Below are positions 43,480 through 50,876 of a stretch of DNA of 64,000 nt, in pieces. The notes below the pieces were generated by a model. It made no database searches. It saw only the letters and a list, made by a program, of their open reading frames with translations, and was not told the origin of the DNA. This DNA comes from Mesorhizobium sophorae (GTDB lineage Bacteria; Pseudomonadota; Alphaproteobacteria; Rhizobiales; Rhizobiaceae): positions 434,001-498,000 of the forward strand of contig NZ_NNRI01000021.1 of assembly GCF_002270415.1 (NCBI RefSeq). The letters are read 5' to 3'. Every line of letters starts with the position of its first letter. The first letter of the stretch is position 1. The position numbers and the translations under genes were made by a program.

Positions 43480-45010
43480 CAGGCTGTTGAAAAAGGGCTC
43501 GCGACGGTCCCAGGTTCGTGATTCACTCTGACCACGACGAGGTGGGAGTGAATCGTGCGGGGCGACGACGGACAGACGGGCGAACTGTTCAGCTACGTGG
43601 ACCTTGAAGCGCGGGTTCGGCGCAATCATCCGTTGCGGGCGATCCGGACGATCGTGAATGAAGCCCTGTCGGCTCTGGAGCGGGACTTCGCGGCGCTGTA
43701 CTCGCCGATCGGGAGGCCGTCGATCCCGCCTGAGAAGCTGCTTCGCGCGATGCTGCTGCAGGCGTTCTACTCGATCCGCTCGGAGCGGCTGTTGATGGAA
43801 CGGCTGGAATACGACCTTCTGTTCCGCTGGTTCGTCGGGATTGGCGTCGATGACGCGGCCTGGGATCATTCTGTGTTCTCCAAGAACCGCGACCGGTTGC
43901 TGGAGGGTGACATCGCCGCAAAGTTCCTGAGCGCGGTGCTGGCGCAGCCCAAGGTGAAGAAGCTGCTGTCCACGGATCACTTCTCGGTCGACGGCACGCT
44001 GGTCGAGGCCTGGGCGTCGATGAAGAGCGTCAAGCCGAAGAACCCGTCGTCGGACGCCGACCCGGGGAACGGCTCGGGCGAGCCGCCGGCAGAGGGCGGC
44101 GGGCGCAACGCGGAAGCGGACTTCCACGGCCAGAAGCGGTCGAATGATACGCATGCCTCGACCACCGATCCGGACGCCAGGCTCTACCGCAAGGGTAAAG
44201 GCAAGGAGACGAAGCTGTGCTTCATGGGACATGGGCTGATGGAGAACCGCCACGGCCTGCTGGTTGACGCCTGCCTGACGCTGGCCGACGGACATGCCGA
44301 GCGGGTGGCGGCATTGCACATGATCGAGCTCCGCGCCGACCGGCCGCAAGCAATCACGCTCGGCGCCGACAAGGCCTACGACGCAGAAGACTTCATCAAT
44401 GAGCTGCGCACGATGACGGTGACACCGCACGTGGCGCAGAACACCAACGGCCGCCGTTCGGCGATCGACGGGCGCACGACCCGGCATGGCGGCTATGCCG
44501 TCAGCCAGCGCATTCGCAAGCGCATTGAGGAGGCGTTCGGATGGATCAAGATGGTCGCCGGACAGGCGAAGACGAAGTTGCGTGGCCGCGACCGCGTCGG
44601 ATGGGCCTTCACCCTCAGCGCTGCCGCTTACAATCTGGTGCGGCTGCCGAAGCTGCTGGCGGTGCCGGCATGACCGAGCCCGCGGGCTGCCAACTGATCG
44701 GCCGCTGGCGGATCGTCGAAGCCGATCTGTGGGATCGTGGCTATCTCAACCTCGGCGGGCCCGCCATGATCTCCATCGGCGCCGACAACCACGGCCAGAT
44801 AGCTTTTGGCGCCCTGCAAGCCGGCCTCGACCTCGGTTATAGCCCTTCGATGGTCTTCTTCACATGGGCCGGATTCGATGAGATGGACGAAGTCACTGGC
44901 GATGGCTCCGCCGAACTACTCGACGACGGCTCGATAGAGATCACATTCGCCTATCACAACGGCGACGAAGCCATTCTCAAGGCCAAGCGTGATCCTTCTT
45001 CAACAGCCTG
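43480..45010. mobile_element. IS5-family element with passenger gene (1531 bp)
   Basis: The inverted repeats CAGGCTGTTGA...TCAACAGCCTG bound the element, and CTAG flanks it on both sides (43476-43479, 45011-45014). CTAG fits the YTAR target of IS5-group elements. It sits exactly in the CTAG between two inverted IS701 copies. It contains a transposase gene and a second, non-transposase gene. Confidence 0.85.
43555..44673 (+). CDS. IS5-family transposase
   Basis: The 372-residue DDE transposase starts at a GTG (MRGDDGQTGELFSYVDLEAR). It has the N-terminal domain GRPSIPPEKLLRAMLLQAFY, SVDGTLVEAWAS (first Asp), LGADKAYDAEDFI (second Asp) and KRIEEAFGWIKMVAGQAKTK (Glu). It is complete. Its stop overlaps the passenger gene start (ATGA at 44670-44673). 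Confidence 0.9.
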   Translation: MRGDDGQTGELFSYVDLEARVRRNHPLRAIRTIVNEALSALERDFAALYSPIGRPSIPPEKLLRAMLLQAFYSIRSERLLMERLEYDLLFRWFVGIGVDDAAWDHSVFSKNRDRLLEGDIAAKFLSAVLAQPKVKKLLSTDHFSVDGTLVEAWASMKSVKPKNPSSDADPGNGSGEPPAEGGGRNAEADFHGQKRSNDTHASTTDPDARLYRKGKGKETKLCFMGHGLMENRHGLLVDACLTLADGHAERVAALHMIELRADRPQAITLGADKAYDAEDFINELRTMTVTPHVAQNTNGRRSAIDGRTTRHGGYAVSQRIRKRIEEAFGWIKMVAGQAKTKLRGRDRVGWAFTLSAAAYNLVRLPKLLAVPA

Positions 45011-45014
45011 CTAG
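44670..45014 (+). CDS. Passenger protein of IS5-type element, unknown function
   Basis: The 114-residue acidic protein reads MTEPAGCQLIGRWRIVEADL...GYLNLGGPAM, then MVFFTWAGFDEMDEVTGDGS and IEITFAYHNGDEAILKAKRD. Its start overlaps the transposase stop by 4 nt. I know similar uncharacterised proteins from many proteobacterial chromosomes, where they are not IS-linked. The frame continues through the inverted repeat and ends at a TAG supplied by the CTAG target duplication, adding about 6 foreign residues. This suggests an acquired cargo gene whose own stop was lost. Confidence 0.7.
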   Translation: MTEPAGCQLIGRWRIVEADLWDRGYLNLGGPAMISIGADNHGQIAFGALQAGLDLGYSPSMVFFTWAGFDEMDEVTGDGSAELLDDGSIEITFAYHNGDEAILKAKRDPSSTAC

Positions 45015-46539
45015 TCTTACTGCGTCATAAATTGGCCTGACGCGGACTTTCCATGGCCCTTGTGCAGCATGGACATCGTTGCAGGCGGTTGGCCAGGGCC
45101 ACGGTCAGGCGTCGCCGGATGGTGGGGATCGAGGTCGGGACGTGCCGCTCTGGTCGGATCGGAGGATCCGCGGGGTCGATAACCGTCGGGAAGACCAGAT
45201 GTTTGGCGGCTCTGGGCGCGAGCCGGAGCTGAGGGGGGAATCGTCTCCCTCAGAGAGATCAGGAAGCCATAGGCGGCGATACAGAGACTGGCGTGGTGGT
45301 GGAAGCCCCGCCAACCTCGGCCTTCGTAGTGGCCCAGTCCCAGCTCCTGCTTGAGCTCCTGATAGTCTCGCTCGATCCGCCAACGCAGCTTGGCGGCGTC
45401 GACCAGCTGGGTGATTGTAGCGCCGGCCGGCAAGGTGGAGAGCCAATATTTGCTCGGCTCGACCTCGCCTTCAGGCCACTCGATCAGGAGCCACTCTTCG
45501 GCGTGAGCCTCGGGCCGATTGTAGTCCCTGGATGCCGGCCGCAAGCGCACGGCGGCGAAGCGGGACTTGAGCTCGGTGTTGGTTCCTTCACGCCAGGCGA
45601 TCGTGCGCCAAGCCTCGGCGTCGAACTCCTCGGCCAGGGCCTTGGCCGAGACCGGCTTGTGATTGTCGGTTCGGCCGACCCGGGACGGCGGCCGGCCTCT
45701 TCCGCTCCAAGGCTTGGGCGGCAGGGGGCTCTCGCCTGGACGCCAGACGCTGAGCGTGGGCTGAACGCCCACCACATAGGTCAGATCGAGCTCGGACAGG
45801 CCGGCGCGGAAACCGCCGTCGGCGCCATATCCGGCGTCGGCCAGAACCACGCCGGGCGCGACGCCATCGGCCTTGGCCGTCTTGATCTGCTCGAGCGCGA
45901 TCTGCGGCTTGGTCTGGAACGTGATCTCTGCCGGAATCTTGGCCTTCTTGCGTTGTTCCGGATTCTCCGCCCAGATGTGCGGGAGATATAATTGGTAGGC
46001 GATCGGAAGCGAGGCTGCATCATTGGCGATCGATAGGCTAACCGCAATCTGACAATTGTCCTGCTTGCCCAACTGGCCGCAATACTGGCGCGCTACGCCC
46101 ACCGAGTGCTTGCCCTTCTTGGGAAAGCCCGTGTCGTCGACGATCCACGCCCGGATCGGTCCGCGCTGCTCGATCTGTGGAAGAACCCAGTCGCGAACCC
46201 GTGCCAGCAAGGCCGCGTCCGACCACGGCGCCTGTCCCACGAAATGCAGCAGAGACTGATGCTTGGCCGCCACCCGCGACGGCGCCGTGACGGCCGCCAA
46301 CGGCTCCACGCTCTTGCGTTCCATCGGCATCAGAAGTCCGAGGCAATAATCCTTCAGCGGCTCAGCCCGGTCGGCGTGGCCGATCACCCCGATCAAAGCA
46401 TCGACATAGGCGTCAAATTCGGCTTCACTCTCGGCTGTCCAGTCGGGCATGGCGCGCTTCCCTGATCACGAATCAGCACGCTAACAAATCCGCGACCAGC
46501 GCGAATCCCCCGCATCCGCGACTTTCTGACTCAGTAAGA
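45015..46539. mobile_element. IS701-family element, copy B (inverted, 1525 bp)
   Basis: It begins TCTTACTGCGTCA after CTAG (45011-45014) and ends TGACTCAGTAAGA before CTAG (46540-46543). It is inverted relative to copy A and has the same length and protein. The two copies and the IS5-type element form a 4.6-kb cluster inside a permease gene. Confidence 0.88.
45017..46450 (-). CDS. IS701-family transposase (copy B)
   Basis: This is the same 477-residue transposase as copy A, with all three catalytic regions present. The absence of differences indicates very recent duplication. Confidence 0.9.
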   Translation of the reverse strand: MPDWTAESEAEFDAYVDALIGVIGHADRAEPLKDYCLGLLMPMERKSVEPLAAVTAPSRVAAKHQSLLHFVGQAPWSDAALLARVRDWVLPQIEQRGPIRAWIVDDTGFPKKGKHSVGVARQYCGQLGKQDNCQIAVSLSIANDAASLPIAYQLYLPHIWAENPEQRKKAKIPAEITFQTKPQIALEQIKTAKADGVAPGVVLADAGYGADGGFRAGLSELDLTYVVGVQPTLSVWRPGESPLPPKPWSGRGRPPSRVGRTDNHKPVSAKALAEEFDAEAWRTIAWREGTNTELKSRFAAVRLRPASRDYNRPEAHAEEWLLIEWPEGEVEPSKYWLSTLPAGATITQLVDAAKLRWRIERDYQELKQELGLGHYEGRGWRGFHHHASLCIAAYGFLISLRETIPPSAPARAQSRQTSGLPDGYRPRGSSDPTRAARPDLDPHHPATPDRGPGQPPATMSMLHKGHGKSASGQFMTQ

Positions 46540-46837
46540 CTAGGACTGCAATGATGACAAATACCGACTACCCCCTTGAACTGTGTCAGAGAATGACTGG
46601 CCGATGGTCCTCCAGGCCATGGCGGCGTGGAAGACCATGACCGGAACGCTCGCCTGAATTCCGCAGCAGCGGCCTTAATCCGATCTATCTCAGGTGACGT
46701 GACAAGCCCGCCCGTAATCCTGGCTGTCGACGCGGCCGGCCAGTCTATCCATGCCTCAGGCCCCGCCGAATGGCGCAAGCGGAGGGCAGCTGACAGCATT
46801 GCCCGTAGCATCGGGGTTTTACGGCGCAGCGCTCCGA

Positions 46838-47314
46838 TTAAGTGTCTTCCGACACCTCAACGGGAACACTGAATGTTGCCTTGACCCGATCAACGACCAC
46901 TAGGGTCTTTACCGTTTTTATGTCCGCGTTCTGATAAAAGAACCTGCGCGTGAAGAGTTCGTAATCCTCCATGCTCCGCGCGGTGATGTAGAGAACGAAA
47001 TCGGCCTCACCAGTTATGTAGAAGCCCGTCGCAATCTCGGGTGAGGATTTGATTTCGCGCTTGAACTTGTCGATGATGTCGGCGCGCTCTCGCTCGAGGG
47101 TCACCATTACAATCATCTGAATAGGTCGGCCGACGGCCTTCGCCGATATGATAGAGACATCCGCTTCTATTATCCCCTCGGCCCTAAGTCTCTTAAGTCG
47201 ACGCTGGCACGCGGTAGCGGAAAGGCCGACCTTGTCGGCGATTACGTCAGAAGTTAAGCGGTTATTCCTTTGAACCAGTTCCAGGATGCGCGCATCGATC
47301 CGATCGTATCTCAT
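46838..47314 (-). CDS. Lrp/AsnC-family transcriptional regulator
   Basis: The 158-residue regulator has an N-terminal HTH (DRIDARILELVQRNNRLTSD, GLSATACQRRLKRLRAEGII) and a C-terminal RAM ligand-binding domain (PIQMIVMVTLERERADIIDK, EADFVLYITARSMEDYELFT). It originally lay divergent to the dimethylglycine-dehydrogenase-like gene at 50877 and probably controlled it. An IS1380 element now starts directly before the ATG (CTAG at 47315-47318), removing the native promoter and ribosome site; no good ribosome site is seen in the IS end. Confidence 0.88.
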   Translation of the reverse strand: MRYDRIDARILELVQRNNRLTSDVIADKVGLSATACQRRLKRLRAEGIIEADVSIISAKAVGRPIQMIVMVTLERERADIIDKFKREIKSSPEIATGFYITGEADFVLYITARSMEDYELFTRRFFYQNADIKTVKTLVVVDRVKATFSVPVEVSEDT

Positions 47315-47318
47315 CTAG

Positions 47319-48931
47319 CCCGCTTGATGCACGGCGATCGGCTTTCGGCGGCCTGCATGGCCATCTGGCCGCCCTTGGGGTGCATTTTGACAAGCCTCGT
47401 CGGGCGCCGGCGATCATCCGTCGTGATGGAAGGGGGTTTGCGGGTTGAGGTCGGCGGGTTTGTTTCGGGACGTCTGCGCCCCGTCGGCTATGTCACGAGC
47501 CGCGCAATGCGATTGAGGACGATGCGCAGGATGCGCTGGTCGGGGCAGGATGTCGGCAGGTGCAGGCGGATCTGGGTTTTCATCTCGACTACGCGGGCGG
47601 CGATCTTGATGAGGCGCAATCGCAGCGTGTCGAATTGGGCGACGGCAAAGCTCGAGCGTTTCGGCATCGCGGCGCGCAGGCCCCACATCAGCCAGTAGGC
47701 GCCGGCATGCAGGAACAGCCGGAACTGGTTGGCCGTCGCTCTTGTGCAGGAGGTGCGGTCGGCGGCGAGATGCGTCTTCCACGACTTGATGTGGTTCTCG
47801 GCAGCGCCGCGCCGGCAGTAGACATCCTCGTAGAGCGCCTTGGCCTTGCCACTTGCAAGGTTGGTGACGATGAAGCGGGTATCGGCACCTTGGGCGCCGA
47901 CCTCGACGCGGGCGATGATGCGCTCTACGCGGCTCCAACTGGCGGCGCCGTCAAAAAACTCCTTGAAGCGGCGGACCTTGTTCGTCTTCGATGCTTCAAG
48001 GCGCGCCATCGTGCTGCTCTCCAGGTCCGCGACATGCTTGCGCAGGGTCGTGGTGGGCGCCACGCCGAGGATGAAGTCGACATCGTTGGCGCGGCACCAG
48101 TCGATGACCTGCGGACTACAATAGTGGCTGTCGGCCCGGATCAGGATGCGGATGTTCGGCCAATTGCTCCGGATCGCCCGCACCAGGCGGCGCAGGTGGG
48201 GGCGGATTTCTGCCCCGCTCGGCCGCTTCGCTGGTCGCAGGACCGCACCGACGAACCGGCCGTCGCCATCGAACACAACAATCGGCTGGAAGCCGTATTC
48301 GTCGTGATGGGCATTGAACAGCCGCAATTGCTGGCCGCCATGCACGGCGTCAAAAGTGTCGTCAATGTCGAGCACGATCCGCTTCGGAACCTGGCGGAAG
48401 GAAGAGCAATAGAGGTCGACCATCGCACGGCCCATAACGACCAGTTCCCGCACGCCAGGCAGGTTCTCAAGCCGGCACATCGTCGATTGAGAGGCCAGAT
48501 CCCGACCCGAAGGCAGCGCATCCTGGGCCATCTTGAAGATCGGATCGCAGCGCAGCCGGTTGGCGTCGTTGCCATCCTCGTAGCCGGCGGCAATCATCTT
48601 CATGCGAAAGCCGATCATATCGGCCACGCTATGGATGACCTGGTCCGGGCGGCGCGGATCATCGATGCAGCGCGCCAGACGCTCGGCGACACGCAGCCGC
48701 TTTTCCACCTCGGCCAGAGCCAGAACCCCACTGTTGGACGACAGCATGCCGCCGTCAAAACGGGCGACGACGGACTTGCCGCCGACTGATGACAAACCGC
48801 TCAACGGCAGCATAAGATCATTCATCGCGGGTGTGGTCTCCGGGAAATGGTTCGGATCGGCTTAAGCAACCAAATCCTACGTCATTTCAACGGCTTGCAC
48901 CACATCCGCCAACCCCCATGAATTTTCCGGG
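47319..48931. mobile_element. IS1380-family element, second type (1613 bp)
   Basis: It starts CCCGCTTGATGCACGG and ends ...AATTTTCCGGG, with CTAG on both sides (47315-47318, 48932-48935). The transposase is clearly different from that of the 1622-bp IS1380 copies. Remnants of this type are at 18761-18843 and 54827-55545. Confidence 0.88.
47488..48825 (-). CDS. IS1380-family transposase, second type
   Basis: The 445-residue transposase starts MNDLMLPLSGLSSVGGKSVV. It has FDGGMLSSNSGVLAL, LDIDDTFDAVHGGQQLRLFN (catalytic Asp), ILIRADSHYCSPQVIDWC and GAAENHIKSWKTHLAADRTS. It is complete and probably active. Confidence 0.92.
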   Translation of the reverse strand: MNDLMLPLSGLSSVGGKSVVARFDGGMLSSNSGVLALAEVEKRLRVAERLARCIDDPRRPDQVIHSVADMIGFRMKMIAAGYEDGNDANRLRCDPIFKMAQDALPSGRDLASQSTMCRLENLPGVRELVVMGRAMVDLYCSSFRQVPKRIVLDIDDTFDAVHGGQQLRLFNAHHDEYGFQPIVVFDGDGRFVGAVLRPAKRPSGAEIRPHLRRLVRAIRSNWPNIRILIRADSHYCSPQVIDWCRANDVDFILGVAPTTTLRKHVADLESSTMARLEASKTNKVRRFKEFFDGAASWSRVERIIARVEVGAQGADTRFIVTNLASGKAKALYEDVYCRRGAAENHIKSWKTHLAADRTSCTRATANQFRLFLHAGAYWLMWGLRAAMPKRSSFAVAQFDTLRLRLIKIAARVVEMKTQIRLHLPTSCPDQRILRIVLNRIARLVT

Positions 48932-49019
48932 CTAGGGTGATCTCAGCTGTGGTCTTTCGCCAACGTCGCTGCGCTGGATTAACACAGGTGACGGGAGAAT
49001 TTCAGCGCCTTATAGACGC

Positions 49020-49037
49020 TGCACTGCGGGCAGTGCA
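49020..49037. promoter_or_regulatory. Inverted repeat in the old lrp-DMGDH intergenic region
   Basis: TGCACTGC-GG-GCAGTGCA is a perfect 8-bp dyad. It lies in the 124-bp piece between the two IS1380 elements, in what was the shared control region of the Lrp and dimethylglycine dehydrogenase-like genes. It could be a regulator site. Confidence 0.4.
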
Positions 49038-49063
49038 ACGCGTTGCCGCTCCCCGCTGCTTAG

Positions 49064-50685
49064 CCCGTCTTATTCATGAGCGCGATTGCGCGTTTGCCGC
49101 CAGCGAGCCGGCGCGGATGGTTGAGGCGTCTTTTTCACCGCGGCTTGGGCTGGACTTGTTGAACGCGCTGGAGGGTAGAGATGTGGGGTTCGGCGGGGGC
49201 ATTCGATATGCCCCGGCGCTCATGGTGCTGCCGGCTGCAGCGTGATGGCGATCGCGCGGAACAAGCTGTCTTCGGGACAGGCTGCGGCGAAGGCCAGGCG
49301 GATGCGCGAGACGGTTTCGGTGACGCGGGCGCCGAGCTTAAGGAGCCTGAGCCGCAAAGTGGCGAACTCGGCTTTGCTGAGCTGGTGGGTTTTGGGCACC
49401 GCGTCACGCAGCGTGAGCATCAGCCAGTATGCGGCAGTGTGCAGGACGAGGCGCACCTGATTGGCAATTGGTGAGCGGCAGGAGGTGCGGTCCGAGGCAA
49501 GCTGGCTCTTGTGCATCTTGATCAGATTCTCGGCCTGGCCGCGGGGGCAATAGACCACGTCGTAGATGTGCTGGGCCGAGCCGTTGGCGAGGTTGGTGAC
49601 GACGAAGCGGATGTCGAGGCCGAGCTTGGTCGCCTCGATGCGGGCGCAGGCGCGGCGATGCATCTTCCAGGATTTCGCTTTGTATCGGGTCTCGGTGTAG
49701 CCGCGCAGCGCCGGCTTGTGCTCGAGCGCTCGGCGGGTACGGATATCATCGGCGACTTCATCGACGAGACGCTGGAGAACCTTGTTGCCGGGCAGACCGA
49801 AGACGTAGTCGACCGCATTATCCTCGCACCAGGCCATGACCTGCGCCCGCCCATAGGGGCTGTCACCGCGGATCAGAATGCGGGTTCTCGGCCAGCGGGC
49901 GCGGATCATCCGGACAAGCCGGCGCAGATGACCGCGGATCTCTTTGCCCGTCGGCGTCTTTCCCGGACGCAGGATCATGGCGACCGGCCGCCCTGTCGCG
50001 GCGTCGTAAATGTGGATCGGCAAGAAGCAGCGCTCGTCGTAATGAGCATTGAAGAGCGACAGCTGCTGATGGCCGTGAACGGCATCGAGCGTGTCATCGA
50101 TGTCGAGCGTCACGCTTTTGGGCGGCGCGACATAGCTCGACAGCCACAGATCCACCAGTACCCGGCCCAGCCGGATGACAGTGCGCAGGTCCGGCAGGTT
50201 CTCCAGCCGCGAACACGTCGGCTGCGAGCACAGGTCATTCCCACTGTCGGGCAGCTGACCACAGGCGAGCTTGAAGGCCGGATCGGTGCGCAGCCGATCG
50301 AGATCGTTGGCGTCCTCATAACCGCAGGCGATGGCGAAGATGCGGGCGCGCAGGATGTCAGCCATGGCGTGCGTCACGCGCGCTGGATCGCGCGGATCCT
50401 GGATCGCAGCGGCAAGCCTGTCAGCCAGGTGCAGCCGCCGCTCGGCCGCGGCCAGCAGCATCACGCCGCCATCCGAGGTGATGCGTCCGCCGTCAAACGC
50501 AGCTGTGATCTTCTTGCGTCCAACGGCTGGAAACGAGAACGGCAGCAACGTATCGTCGGTCATGGCGGGTGTGGCGCGGAAGATGTGGGCGACAGGAATG
50601 GCTTCAGCACCAAAATCCTACGCCACATCAATCGCTTAAGCTACATCCGCCAGCCTCTCAGACGGGTCGTCGTGCATAAGACGGG
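49064..50685. mobile_element. IS1380-family element, copy 2 (1622 bp)
   Basis: Ends CCCGTCTTATTCATGAG and the complement of CCCGTCTTATGCACGA are flanked by TTAG on both sides (49060-49063, 50686-50689). It has the same length as copy 1. It lies in the former intergenic region between the Lrp and DMGDH-like genes. Confidence 0.9.
49220..50563 (-). CDS. IS1380-family transposase (copy 2)
   Basis: The 447-residue transposase is the same as that of copy 1 (starts MTDDTLLPFSFPAVGRKKIT) and has all catalytic motifs. The absence of changes between copies implies recent movement. Confidence 0.92.
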   Translation of the reverse strand: MTDDTLLPFSFPAVGRKKITAAFDGGRITSDGGVMLLAAAERRLHLADRLAAAIQDPRDPARVTHAMADILRARIFAIACGYEDANDLDRLRTDPAFKLACGQLPDSGNDLCSQPTCSRLENLPDLRTVIRLGRVLVDLWLSSYVAPPKSVTLDIDDTLDAVHGHQQLSLFNAHYDERCFLPIHIYDAATGRPVAMILRPGKTPTGKEIRGHLRRLVRMIRARWPRTRILIRGDSPYGRAQVMAWCEDNAVDYVFGLPGNKVLQRLVDEVADDIRTRRALEHKPALRGYTETRYKAKSWKMHRRACARIEATKLGLDIRFVVTNLANGSAQHIYDVVYCPRGQAENLIKMHKSQLASDRTSCRSPIANQVRLVLHTAAYWLMLTLRDAVPKTHQLSKAEFATLRLRLLKLGARVTETVSRIRLAFAAACPEDSLFRAIAITLQPAAP

Positions 50686-50876
50686 TTAGCTTCGGGAAAA
50701 TCGCCGCTGTGCATTGCGGTTGAGTAACGCTGCATGAGAAGGCCGCAGGGCGCAGGAATGCTGCTGTCACGCCCCGCAGATCGGTGAAAATCAGTGCACG
50801 TCTGATTGTAGTTTGTTGGTCCCAATCAACCCGCCTTGCTCGCGCGTTCGCGACAGGGCTACAGCAGGGGTTTTAA

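Noticed and set aside
41951..46539. IS701 pair as a functional composite transposon carrying cargo
   Set aside because: The interior is just another IS with its own duplication at the IS701 junction; nothing shows that the pair moved as a unit.
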